From NCBI GenBank assembly GCA_020466095.1, contig CM035806.1:5017122-5081121 (forward strand): a stretch of DNA of 64,000 nucleotides. Reading direction: 5' to 3'. Position 1 is the stretch's first letter. The number at the start of each line of letters is the position of its first letter. The notes below the pieces were generated by a model that did no database searches, was not told the origin of the DNA, and saw only the letters and a program-made list of their open reading frames with translations. The DNA comes from Chlorops oryzae. Lineage: Eukaryota; Arthropoda; Insecta; Diptera; Chloropidae. Below are positions 45,133-56,795 of this stretch, piece by piece. The position numbers and the translations under genes are program-made.

Positions 45133-46070
45133 AATAATGGAATTTTAACCGTCTGGAAACAATAAGAAATTGGAAAAAAAATTTTTAAACGCTTTTGACA
45201 TTTGAACAGATAGCAGAAAAATGGAAGGAAATGAAGGCTGCGACAAAAAGGTCATTTGGGAAAATGTAACTGAACCCCAAATAGCACTTCCAAAATTATG
45301 TAACGCGGCAATCGACTTTAAACGCTTATAACTTTTTTACCGTTTACATTATGAAAATACTTCGTTTACACAAAATTTGTAGTCTTAGGAGATTTGCTAT
45401 ATGTATGCATAAAAAAAGTAAGACCCAAGTTTGATTTTAAATGAGATAAATCAAAAAAAAAAAAAAAAAACTGCGTACGAATGTAACGTGGTTTAGTTCT
45501 AGCCGTTACAAGATCCGAACAAAACTAATATACCCTGCTTACGCTGTGTATTACAAAAAGGAATCCCTAAAGTAGGCGGCCCTAAAAAATTTTTAAACAG
45601 TCAATAAATTGAACATGCATTTTCAAAGTTTTTCTTTGAACATTATTTCAAACGACTAACTTCCGATATAAGAATTATCATCTACAGATAACTTGGTTAT
45701 ATATTTTTTTGTGCTAAATGAAACGAGAATTTGGTCAAGAAGATTTGATAAAAAAAAAAAAGTTCATTTAATCACGACTTGAAGGAAGCTTAAAACCTCT
45801 TCGAGACTGAGGTGAAGTGAAAATTACACGCGATCTTCTGACTCTGACGCGCTGAATAAAATTAATAGAGAAAAGAAAAAACCTCGATTTGAAGCATTTA
45901 AACAGTCCTTACGGCTTATGGGAAGTCCTTTTTTATTTTGGACGCTTTTGAAAGAATTTTTATGTATTTTATAAAAAAACCCTTCCTTCTTTTGACTTGA
46001 TATTGACAAAAAAAAAGAAAGAAGAAAAAAAAGGAAAATAGAGTTCCATTCATAGAGACAACTTGCAATA
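45133..46070. other. Upstream region of the large secreted protein gene
   Basis: AT-rich with no exon seen. It presumably includes the promoter of the gene starting at 46071. Confidence 0.35.
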
Positions 46071-49000
46071 TGGATCCTCTTTGGTCGTACAATGGGATGA
46101 TGTTTCCATTATCACATAAATGGTAAGGACTCTGCTTGAAAAAGCTTTATAAGGTTGCTGTTAACATGTTTAGTTTCTTCCAGGGTTTTTTATTTCATAA
46201 TATTTTGTTCGTATTCCTCCAATGTATGCCATGCCGTCGCCAACCTGCCTTCGGCAGATTCACCATCAGACGATTATTTGAAGGTAACGGATGCCATCAT
46301 AACGAAATCGCAATCCTATAATAAGTTTGTAGACGCTGTTCGTGAGAATTGGGAATCGCCGTTCACCTATCTGGTACAACGTGGCTATATACCAGCAGAG
46401 GAGGCCAAACCGAACAAGTTTAGTCGCAATGCGATCGAGAAAATGCAAAAAAAATTCACTGAAACTGCACCGCCGGATCCATTGGAGAGGAATGGGCCGA
46501 CTCCGAATTCGATCAGTTGGAAGATATTGATGTCGTTAATTTAACGAATGAAAAGCGGGACGTCGATTTAGAGAAAATCTGTAATATTTCGATACCGACA
46601 TTGCCTGAGTTGACAACGCATCATCCAAGCACAGGGCACGAAAATAAGGAACCGGGTGGCCACAATGGACACAGTGAAAATGGTGGTGGCGGCGGACATA
46701 AAGGGCACGATGAGAAGGGTGGAAGTAATGGGAGTGGTGGAAGTGGTGATAAATGTGGACCCAATGGGTGGAAATGCTGGGCCTAAAGGGCATTCGAGCA
46801 CTGTGAAAACGGTCACGATTTCACCCGATGAAGGTGAATGTGAAGAGTATTATGACGACGTAACGGAATGCTATTACGTAGACGATGATGATAAATTATC
46901 GGGCAAAGGAGTACGACCACCATCACCACCACCACCACCGCCACCAGCTTCTCACGAGTGCAAGCCCACTAATAATTCCCCGCCCACTAGTTCCGGCAGT
47001 AATGGTTCTGGTACAACAGCTAAAACAACCACAACTGCAGCACCCACTCGCTCGCCAAGTTGTAAGCTTACAGAAAACGATCAAACATTCGGCATGAAAT
47101 TTCAATACCAATACCATCCATCCCATTCACAAAACATGTTGCTCAATGTACCGGAACAGGACGAATTCAATATCAACACAAAACTGAATGCTTTAAAATT
47201 AGTGCCTAAAATAGAACCCAGTTTTCTAGAAGACTATTCTCAAAGCCGCAATAAGTCGCTGATCTCGAAATATCCATTCTATAAAACGAAACGCACCGAA
47301 ATGTTTATGAATTTGGAGAATAGTCGAAAAAAAACCGATGTCCAACTGCCACCTTGGTATGCCCCTGGTGTGAATTTAGTATATCCTCCTTTTGATGCTC
47401 CATACCAGACCACGTCCAGAATATGGAATTACTATAATCCGCTATCCGATACACCTGAGCTCGATAGCTCATCCGTGATCAAACCAACGAATAATGCGGC
47501 GCCGGATCATCCCGGACATCCTCATCCGACGCAACCAACTCAACCGAGTCAAAACAATCAACAAGGTCTGGAAAAACAGGTTCAACAAATTCAGAATGGC
47601 AACCAAAATGTTCAGCCACAAAACCAGTTGAAATTAGAAGCGAAAACCGAAAACCTTAAAAATAATTGCCCGAATAAAAACGAAAACTCACCGGACAATC
47701 TGTCCAATCTGAGTAAATCCAACGATCAATTAGGCAATTTTTATAATAAAGAGCTTGAATTTGTAACGAACGAGAAGGAAGATCCTCTGACAAAACCTCA
47801 GCTAGCTGCAAAAGCCCATGACCCATCCGATGATATGATAAATGATAAATCGTACTCCGGGAAGCCCGAATCGTACATCGCTCTTAACGCTGTCTATATC
47901 CTTCACAAAAAACCAGAAGAAACCGTTCACAAATCAGATTCGTCGTTTCTAAATCAAATAGGAGAAACAGCTGAAGAAGCCGAAGAAGATAATAATGCTG
48001 GGTCTGTTGGAGAAGATGATACCGCCGCCGCCAGATTTATCAGAGAAGATGGAGAATCGGAATTAGAAAAATGTGAAAATTCATGGGAAACTTCCAAAGA
48101 GAAAAGCTTTCAAAAGAGAATGAGCATAGGACGAAATGCACTGAAACTGCCCAATTATATTTTAAAAAATAACGAGAACCGTATTAAGGTCGCAACGACC
48201 AATAATCATATGAACTTCGATGGCCTTGATCATCAGAACTTAAAAAGTTGGACTGATCTTGTCAATGATCAAACTTATAGCTCAGATTCTTCAAGTAATC
48301 AAGTTGGAAATCGCATAGACCAAGAAACATTAAATGCAGCTTTAAAGCCCTTGGATCCAATTAATATTTGGGATGAAACGGAATATAATTTCAATCAAGA
48401 TGACAATGACAATCTATTTGATCCCGAGCAGATCAGTCAATCATTGTCGCAGGCTAAAACTAAAAGCTCGTTTAATAATTTTATTGGGAGTGTCAAAACC
48501 AATTACGACAGTCATACTGACCCAAGCGAGTTTGATGAATACACGGAGGAGGAAAATGATTCGAACGACGAGTACCCGGACAACACTAATCCTTTAAAAT
48601 ATTTGGACTCTTTAAGTCCGATTGAAAATGATTTTTCGAGTACGTATGAAAATAAAAAAGTGAATTGGCCTAAATCGAAATCGTATGAAGAAACAGCAAA
48701 CGAATTTTACAAAGCTTTTGCGACCACGAACCCTGACCCGAACGCCTCTGATTCTCAAAAGACAACAAGCTATACGACAAAAAATGAAAACCATCTAACC
48801 GCATTCGAAAGGTTTCCCTTTGCACTCAAATACTTCAATAACGATAAGGCAGCTGATAATAATTTCATGGAATTATCCGGCGACACCAACTCGAACTCCA
48901 ACGACATGCAAAACAGCAACGACAAATCTTCGGAAGATTCCGATTCAATGGAAAATGTTAACAATGAATTCTTAAAGCTTATAACTTACGACAAACCACC

Positions 49001-49973
49001 AGATGGACAGAATTTCGAGGATATGGAGGAAGACGACTCAGATATCAAGCCGCAGAATGACGACTTTTCAGACGCAATGTCCACAAAATATCAATTGGAT
49101 TACAACGCTCTTTCAAAACCGGATTTAGAAACATTTCGAGACTGGAAGTCCGATCTATTCAATAAAATCAAAAATCAAGTCCAAAGTTCTGAGAAACAAT
49201 CGTACAATCGTACTAGCTTCATAAACGATAACAATCCGGACTGGAATGAAAATCCCGTCCGAACTAAAGTACTCGGTTATGATACGAAAGCTTTGCAAAG
49301 GATTTTTGCACAAGCGAAATCAGACGAAAATTTCTCTAGCGATTTGAAAACACCACGTTACCAGGATCATAAACATAAACAGAAAGATGAAAATTTGGAT
49401 GAATTTGGCGGACACCATCAAGAATTCGAGAAGGCCAACAGTGAATCAATATTCGATCGCAATTTGCCTTCCTCAAAAGAATACATTTCATCTGATGATG
49501 TCGATGATCGTAAAGTTCCACAAGAGTCCTCATCCTATCCAGAAACTCCAGCACCCACTAAACGAGTTAACCCCGTTAGCGGCTTATCGTTAACCGACAT
49601 TTCCAAACAACCCAACCGCAATTATGCGTATTCGAAGAACTATCCCAGCGATGATATACTGAACCTTTATCGCTATAAAAACATGCGCAAAGATCTCGAA
49701 CAGTACTTTCTGAACGATCACGATCCCAAGCCCACGTCGAAGTCCCTCGCTAAAAGTGAAATCCGAACAGCCTTGCTTATATCGAGAGCAGCAAGAGGAG
49801 GAGCAGAATCAGAATCAGGAGCAGAAGCAGGAGAAGGGGGAGGTCCAACGAAGTCAAACCTATTGCCCGAGTTTGAGAGTATTGTTAAAGCCACCGCAAA
49901 GAATATTACTGAAAGTAAGTTCCCGAGCGTCGTGGACATTGAACATTTTTCGAATGAATTCGCCATTCATTGA
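46071..49973 (+). CDS. Large unrecognised acidic, low-complexity secreted protein
   Basis: Exon 1 (46071-46124) starts at ATGGATCC and ends at a GTAAGG donor. Exon 2 begins after TTCTTCCAG (46183). The joined start gives a hydrophobic stretch (VFYFIIFCSYSS) and a plausible signal cleavage after CHA. A globular-looking segment follows (DYLKVTDAIITKSQSYNKFV ... NAIEKMQKKF). Then come a Gly/His-rich part, a Pro run, a cysteine cluster (ECEEYYDDVTECYYVDD) and about 1,000 residues rich in Asn, Asp, Ser, Glu and Lys, probably disordered. The frame changes near 46480 and returns near 46755, the two shifts cancelling; between them a different frame is open and is the protein-like one. A strong GAAAGTAAGT donor at 49911-49920 suggests that the gene may continue past the stop at 49973. 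Length is about 1,200 aa. I do not recognise the family; extracellular matrix, cuticle or eggshell roles are guesses. Confidence 0.7.
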
Positions 49974-50583
49974 TTTCACTTTCTTCTTCTTTATCTTTTT
50001 GTGTAGTTGAGAATATATTTTGTTCCCATTTTATTTGTTTTTTTCTTATGAATCTTTTTTATTTATTATTATTAAGAAACGATCGTGCACTGCCAACTGC
50101 CATCTATGCATACTATCTATTGTGCCGTCCTCAAGAAAGCTTCAGGGTTTTTTTCCAATACCTCTTTTGACAACATGTGTAACCAGTAGCAGAGTAGTGA
50201 GGGGGGGAACGAAGGGGCGCCAAATCATATTTCAATTTTAATGAAGGTATTTTTATTGAGGACGATTGGAGGGGGAGGCATTTCCTGCATGTGCCCCGGG
50301 CGCCGAAATGTCTCGCTACGCCATTGTGTATAACCGAGTGTAGATATTGTCTCGGAGTCTGGAGTCTTGCAGCTCCAGGGCAGTCACAAATTCGATGTAT
50401 ACAGATTTAAGCCTGCTGTTCACATAGCCAACATGTATCCTGTCTATAAGACCTGTCTTTTTAAAATCGTAATCTTCACATGAGGAATTTCCGGTTTGAA
50501 ATTTAGTTCCGATCCTGAGATTAATATGTACAATGTAAGAGTCAGAACAATGAAGTTCTAGCAGGAAGAAATATCATTAAATG
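49974..50583. other. Spacer after the large gene
   Basis: Any further exon of the large gene would be sought here. I see none with confidence. Confidence 0.3.
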
Positions 50584-51186
50584 CAGTGTTGCCAACTCCT
50601 CAGATAAAAAAAAGCGATGATAAATTTTTAAAACGCGCTCAAAGCACCGGAAATCAAAGATTCCCAATTTCTAATTTCAAAAAGCGCTAAATCAACCAAA
50701 AGAAAGCGTTTTTCGAAGGGAACGTGTTGTTTTTCTAAAAAGATCATTGTATATTTTGATGTTTTTTTCTTCTTTGAATATTTATTATAAAGCAAATGAT
50801 TAAATATGCTTCTTACAAGTCTGCGTTTAGATTAGAAACGATGCGACTAAGGCACCGAACAACCATCTCTTTCTTCCCCATATGCCATTCTATATCACAA
50901 AATAGTGACGCACAATGTTTCTCTAGTCTAAACGCAATCACAAAATTAAAGCTGCCAGATTCGTCATTGGTTCATCTTACAGCTGTTGTGTTAGGAAGCA
51001 ATACTTGGCTTACGCTATTACAATGTTGAAAATTGAAGGAAAAACTACTTTGAAAACTTTAATGAATGCAACGAAAAAGCGTTAGATTTCGCGCAAAAAT
51101 AGCTTGGCGCTAAGAAGACGTTTTCGCGCCGCGGGCCTTCCAAAAGCGCTAGATCTAGCGCGAAAAGCGCTAAGTTGGCATCACTG
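50584..51186. mobile_element. hAT-like MITE
   Basis: Ends CAGTGTTGCCAACT / AGTTGGCATCACTG. Flanks ATTAAATG and CTTAAATC share six bases. Inside are AAAAGCGCTAA-type words in both halves. Confidence 0.7.
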
Positions 51187-51631
51187 CTTAAATCTATGGC
51201 TCGTTAAGTCCGAGGGCTGGTTTAAAACAAGCCATGGTGGGGTTCGTGGGGACATGGAAACGCACCAAACGCACCGACGCAGAAAATTATTTCAGATGTG
51301 GTTAAGGGCATAGCAAAACTATCCACCGAGATCATTTTCTCAATCCCCTTTGTAATTCCCCATATTTCGATAGGGGCTTGAACCCCCTAAAGCACCCTCC
51401 GAATACGCTCATAGTGCCCTTTGATGGTATTTGTCTTGAAAACAAATTTCCAATCATTATTTCCCTCCAAATGCAAAACTACCCCGAGAAATGGTAATTT
51501 TTTTTTTTAAATTCCTACAATTCTCACTGAATTCATGATTTCGGAAACGTATATAAAGACATGAATTGAAGAAATTCTCAGTCATCTCAGTAGAGCTGGA
51601 GAGCTATCGGAAGGTATATTTTCAAATTTGA
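51187..51631. other. Spacer
   Basis: Nothing recognised. The words GTAGAGCTGGAGAGCTATCGG at its end resemble the start of the CGATAG-rich repeat at about 26120. Confidence 0.3.
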
Positions 51632-51733
51632 ACACCATCATCAACACCATCATCACCATCAACACCATCATCATCATCAACACCATCATCACCATCAACA
51701 CCATCATCACCAACATCACCATCAACACCATCA
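51632..51733 (+). repeat. (CACCATCAT/CAACACCAT)n minisatellite
   Basis: About 100 bp of CATCAT, CACCAT and CAACAC triplets, a 3-bp-periodic array. It ends exactly where a fragment of the inner hAT MITE family begins. Confidence 0.9.
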
Positions 51734-51857
51734 GCATTTTTCACTTAGGTACTCACCAAAAATATTTCTCTCTCGCTCTTTTTTTGCCTGCCGAGTAACA
51801 TCTCTTTCTAACTGGCGCGATACGTCCCGCGCAATATCTATGAGAGTGACATATATG
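51734..51857. mobile_element. Solo fragment of the hAT MITE seen at 970-1436
   Basis: Matches the right half of each unit there, from CACTTAGGTACTCACC through CTAACTGGCGCGA to GAGAGTGACATATA. The left half is absent. Confidence 0.8.
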
Positions 51858-51949
51858 TGGTGTAAACGTCGCCAAGATCGTGATTCAGAGCGCCGTTGCC
51901 CATTTATCGAATTGGAAAATCCATTGCTCGGATGCTCGGGGGATATTAT

Positions 51950-53105
51950 ATGCCATTCAGACGAGCATCGAAATCCCGGGATTTCGGCACTTGGATTTCG
52001 TGAAATCCATATCGAAATCCAAGCGTTCACACGACAATATCGCCATTGAGAGGATTTGGTTTGACATCTGTTCATCTGTTTGTAGTGCTGCCAATTGTAG
52101 GGAAATTTCCTTACAAATTCTTCGGGATTTTTAAAGCAAAAAATGACTTGTAGGGAAAAAAGTACAGATTTCTTAAAATCGGCAAATGTAGGGAATTTGT
52201 GATGTGTTCCAAAATGTTTAATAAATTTTGTATAAATTTGGTTGCCATAAAAAAAAGACAAAATAAAAACTATGCCAACCTGTGTTTATGTGAAAAAGTT
52301 CGGTCGAAGCTCTCGTTAAGCGTCGATAGTCTACCAATTTGAAAATTGAAATAGTAGTGGGACTCATGCAGCTTCGCAAATTGTGGGAAATGAGAATTTT
52401 GTCACACAACTGCCAAAATTTATATGAAAATTTACGATGGGAAAAGTTGTGAAGGCATTTGCGAAGCTGCATGAGTACCACTAGTATTTGTATAGGCTTT
52501 TTTGAAGAAATTGAAAACTGTTTTATTTACCGCTACAATGTAAGTCCTATTCATATTTTTAATGAAATCATTTTTACTTGAACCACAACAAAAAAACTTA
52601 ATATTTGAAAGAAACTTTTTATTTTTGGAAAAAAAAAGCAAAATTTCAAATGATTCTGAGTTCCAGACTACCGAGAAAGATTCTCAAAAATATTAGCCTT
52701 CCATATTCGTGGCTACTCATACATTTTTGTATGCAAGAGGGATATTATTTAAAAAAAAAATTTAACGATATTTGTGGTAGAGGAAAACGTAAAGAATTGT
52801 GGGGATTTTTTTTTAGTTTGTCGGAAATTTTTTCGTTTGCGCGTGGCAGCATTGCCTGTTTGTTTACTTTGGTTTTTTCAAAATTTGACAGTAGTGTTGC
52901 AGCATTTCTTCGATACATATCGAAAAACACAGAGTTGCATTCAGTTTGTTCCGGATATCTCTTGGGATTTCGTTGAAATCCAATTTCTGAGCGGATTTCG
53001 TTTGACATTCATTTGTATGGGAAATCCGCTGGATTTCGACTGGATATCGGCTGAAATCCTCAAAAGTGCCGAAATCCCGGGATTTCGATGCCGTCTGAAT
53101 GCCAT
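51950..53105. mobile_element. 1.16-kb inverted-repeat element
   Basis: Ends are about 40 bp long: ATGCCATTCAGACG then GCATCGAAATCCCGGGATTT, and the inverse ending at 53105. They contain the palindrome AAATCCCGGGATTT. An inner inverted element occupies 52356-52482 (ACTCATGCAGCTTCGCAAAT and its inverse). No transposase frame. Confidence 0.75.
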
Positions 53106-53299
53106 ATTAGAAAGCATTGATTGACCGCAAATAATGATTATTTTGTATATTTTCATCAAAAAAAATCATCCATAAGGAGCAATTAGAGAAATTGAAGGAC
53201 TACACCAAAATTATTCTTAAATGGCAGGCTATCAGGATATGCCATGATTTTAATTTTTCTAAATTTTATTTTAAACGCAACATTTAACGATTATTTTTT

Positions 53300-53408
53300 G
53301 AGTTTTATTTTTTACTCAAGAAATAAAGATTATTTTTTTATTTTTTATTTTTTTAATATTATAAAACTCAGAAAAGAATCTTTATTTCTTGAGTAAAAAA
53401 TAAAACTC
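53300..53408. repeat. Perfect 32-bp inverted repeat
   Basis: Arms 53300-53331 and 53377-53408 are exact reverse complements (starting GAGTTTTATTTTTTACTC), with a 45-nt AT-rich loop. A third degenerate copy of the arm follows at about 53409-53445. Confidence 0.85.
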
Positions 53409-53853
53409 AGAATATAATCTCTATTTTTTGAGCAAAATATAAAAGTCAGAAAATAATTCTTCGAGTGATTTTTAACATTTTACTCGTAATGATTACGGTC
53501 TTGGCTATTATTATTAATTATTTATTTAGTTTTTTGACAAATAATGATTCTCTTTTGTGGACTCAAAAGCACATGCTCCGACATATGTGCACCCACAATA
53601 GAGAATAATAGCTAATTAAACCTTCCAGGTTTTTGTTGCACGAACAAAAAAACATTCTTGTTTTGTTTTCCGTGCTCGTTGCTGGCTACAGTCTAATTTT
53701 TGCTCGCATGTCTGCAAATAAAGAAGTTGGGGAAAGAATGGTGGGCAAATGTTTTGACGGTTGAAATTTTCTTGAAACTCCTCTTGTTCATCTTCATTTA
53801 TCCGAAGGTTAAACTCTTGCCATTTGAACAAATATTCTCTTCTCGAAAGCGAC

Positions 53854-53860
53854 TATAAAA
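53854..53860 (+). promoter_or_regulatory. TATA box
   Basis: TATAAAA 67-73 bp before the chosen start codon of the small secreted-peptide gene. Transcription would begin about 30 bp downstream, leaving a 5' leader of about 45 nt. Confidence 0.65.
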
Positions 53861-53926
53861 GCGCAAGTAATAAGAGGTATTGCCAAAGTGTTTTGTGGGA
53901 ACTTTACTAAGACAGCAGCTCTAAGA

Positions 53927-54151
53927 ATGAAGATTTACGCGATCATAATTTTGTTACTGGGTCTCATCGCTTTGGCTAGCGCCCAAAGTACAGCAACAAC
54001 AGCACTGACAACAACAGCACTGACAACAACAACAGCACCATGTCCCAAATCAACCCCAAGACCATGTTGCTCAGCATCTTCCCCACCATCCGGAGGATGT
54101 ACTCCAAATTGCCCAAAACTTTTGAGGATATTAATTGAGCAGTCAAAATAA
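53927..54151 (+). CDS. Small secreted Thr-rich, Cys-containing peptide
   Basis: 74 aa, single exon. Residues 1-20 (MKIYAIIILLLGLIALASAQ) are a textbook signal peptide cleaved at ..ASA. Then come a threonine-rich linker from a duplicated ALTTT block, likely O-glycosylated, and a short cysteine domain APCPKSTPRPCC ... GGCTPNCPKLLRILIEQSK with five cysteines. The layout (signal, Thr repeats, compact Cys tail) recalls salivary glue proteins or accessory-gland and defence peptides of flies, but I cannot place it in a family. A frame-compatible Met 39 bases upstream exists; the one at 53927 is preferred because the signal peptide starts there. TATA box upstream, AATAAA overlapping the stop. Confidence 0.75.
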   Translation: MKIYAIIILLLGLIALASAQSTATTALTTTALTTTTAPCPKSTPRPCCSASSPPSGGCTPNCPKLLRILIEQSK

Positions 54152-54155
54152 TAAA
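54150..54155 (+). terminator. Poly(A) signal
   Basis: AATAAA overlapping the stop codon region of the small peptide gene; a second AATAAA lies at 54264-54269 and is better placed for a normal 3' UTR. Confidence 0.5.
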
Positions 54156-55605
54156 ATCAATGGATAAACAAAATTAAATGTCCTCGAAAAGGCTCCATTT
54201 ATATTAATGTTGAATGAAGCAATTATTTGAGTGTATATATGTATGTAAATATGTCACATACGCAATAAAGAAAAAATTGAGTTCCATAAAAGAATCCCTT
54301 ATATTTGCAAAATTTTTGGGACTTTCGAGCATTCCCCTTGGAAAAATGGGTTATGCGGAAAAATCTAAAAAATCTCAAAATCGATTTCAAAGCGCCGGGC
54401 GGAAAAAGTTTCCATTTCGGATAAAGCTGACTGGTTTCAAAATTGACGCCGATCGGAGGTTATTTAATGGGCGCGCTAGGGCTCTGAAATATGAAAAAAA
54501 AAATTTTGTATGGGAATTGTGGCCATCGTGTTATGAAATTTTCTTTTTGTTTTCATTCTGCCGGGAAACGGCTAAAATGTTGCCATTTGGATAAAGATAG
54601 ATTACCTTTCTTTAAGACATTAAACGCCAAGTCTAGAGGTTATTTAAATGCGGACTAAAGGGCTCAAGATATGATAACAAAAAATTTTGTATGGAATTGT
54701 TTTCCATCCGTTTTTAGAAATTTTTTTTTAGGCAAAAAGCTTTCCGATTTTGCGGAGGCTAAACGCCTGAAACTTGACATTTGTATATACCAAAATTTAC
54801 TTTCTTTTTTAATAGATTTATAAAACAACAAAATCGTTTTGGACCGATTTACTAGATTTAGAGTCAAAATTTTGAGATTTTTAAAAAAATCGTTGAAAGC
54901 CCTGGTGCCGATAATATATATTAAAATGCATATATATGTATATGCAACTTATGAATGTGGGGACTTTGTCGATTATGCTTTAAAGGGTAAATATTCAGTT
55001 TTGGTTATTGAAATCCAAACTGTAATTTGTCTTGCCAAAGATAAGAAGACAAGAAATTCTTGAGTGAAACTTGCCCTCACAGGTCCCAAATTCGCTAAAT
55101 CACGTCAGGATCCGCGATGACTATCGTTGAAATTAGTCACATACAGGGCAATTCTAAACTATGTACTAAAATGTTTACCTTAACAATAACATAGACAGCA
55201 AGCGATGAGACAAAACGAGCAGCGAAATTTCGGAGCGCTGTATAATGATTCAATTTTTTCAATGTTTGTGAAAATTTAATGGTCTTCCACGCCTACGGGA
55301 GATGTAAATATAATAATTCAGCTATTTGGGAGAGTGGGTTCCGCATTGCTCGGAACAATTGCCAAACACGTATGTTCATACATATCTGCTGTTGGCTCTG
55401 TTGGTGGCTGACGTACTTGAATTCTTGCGTGAGTGATTTTTACGAGGAAAACTATTTTTAGATTTCGCTGCAAAAGAGGAAGTTTGTTCTTGAAGAGTCT
55501 GAGTCTGTTGATGGGATGAAATTTCGGTTTCACGAATGTCTTTCGTCATTCTGGGCTGTCGCTTTAAAGGCTTCAATTTGAAGAGTTAGAGACAAGTCTC
55601 CGAAA
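54156..55605. other. Spacer with a degenerate tandem repeat
   Basis: About 54330-54500 and 54560-54740 share TTTGGATAAAG, GAGGTTATTTAA, ATGAAAAAAAAAATTTTGTATGG-like words in the same order, so two worn copies of a 220-bp unit. No gene seen. Confidence 0.45.
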
Positions 55606-56534
55606 CTACACCGAGAGAAATAATAACAGTTAAATCAACTGCTTAGAACATTTAAAGTAAGAGTGGTCAAATAAACTGTATTCCGCGTTAAATGCACTGA
55701 AAAAGGCAGTCAAATGAACAGTTGAAAAACAGTTAATTTTTATGTTCAAATTCGCTTTCGTTCACTTAGACGTATAAGTTCGCATTCTGATCAATCGTCT
55801 CCGAAGTTTTCGATAGCTCAGTTGTTTAAGCTGTGACTCGACAGTCGTGAGCTTCGGGGTTCTATCCCTGCTGGCAGCGGGAATTTTTCTGAATTTTTTT
55901 TTTAATTAGTTTTTTTTTTTTTTTTTTTGTGTTCTGAGTGTAGTTGTTTTGGAAGACAAAAATTTTCTCCTAAATTTTTAAGGTTTTAATTTAGCTAATT
56001 TTTTTTTTAATGGTTCATTTTCAAGCAACAAAATTTTGTGAGTGAAACAATTCCTTAAGCACGTTCCCCAAAACTTGAGCAACCATAAGCTCAAGTGAGC
56101 ATTTTGACCAACAAATTAAATTCGTTCGTTTAGCGTAATGGTTAAGACGTTCGCCCCCCCAGCGAAGTGGAGGTCAGCGGTTCAGGGCTCGGCCGAGGCG
56201 AGAAAATTTAAAGAGATGAAAGAGAAAAAGATTTAAAAAGAAACAAATAAATAAAGAAAAAATATAATAATTTAATAAAAAAAAAAAAATATTAATAAAA
56301 GAGGATAAAAAAAAGTCAAAGCAAAAAATAATTTTTTTTCCCCAGTCGCGGGTGACAGTTGATTTAACCGCGAGACAGTTATATCAACCATCAGATAAGT
56401 AGTTATATCCTTATTGACTGTGTTTGTACTGTTGAGTTTGACCGCTACTACACATAAGCTAACAATTAACGGTGAACTCGGTTATTTTAACCTGCTTTTT
56501 CAGTTAATATAACTACCTTTTTCTCTCGGTGTAG
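55606..56534. mobile_element. Inverted-repeat element carrying the two-tRNA unit
   Basis: A perfect 15-bp inverted end CTACACCGAGAGAAA / TTTCTCTCGGTGTAG encloses AGTTAAATCAACTG-type words and the whole composite SINE-like unit. If TA is the target, the element proper starts CACCGAGAG. No transposase. Confidence 0.7.
55776..56354 (+). mobile_element. Composite SINE-like unit with two tRNA-like modules, copy 2
   Basis: Module 1 at 55811-55880 (TAGCTCAGTTG ... GGTTCTATCCC), module 2 at 56126-56202 (TAGCGTAATGG ... GGTTCAGGGCTC), spaced 315 bp. Homologous to 41887-42448 throughout, including the T-rich stretch after module 1 and the final CAGTCGC. Module 1's B box has lost the usual GA. Confidence 0.75.
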
Positions 56535-56795
56535 CTAGCCCCACTTTTCCACATATATTTAAGCCTTTTCAATTGGATTGCATTTAATTTGCTCGAACAT
56601 TACATTTTTGACATTGGAACTCGAAAGGACTAAAAAGGATATTTTTTTAACGCTAGGTGTATTTTGGCAAGGCGATGGCAGAAGAACAGCAACAACAACA
56701 ACAACAACAATCTGAACTCGTCGAACAAAACGAGACGGAGTGCTCAGAAATTTCAAGATCAGATGAAAAACCAAAAACTTATGTTAATAAATTTT

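Noticed and set aside
53616..53831. 71-codon minus-strand frame divergent from the small peptide gene
   Set aside because: No signal peptide or domain, ends in AT-rich sequence; could be real, but evidence is too thin.
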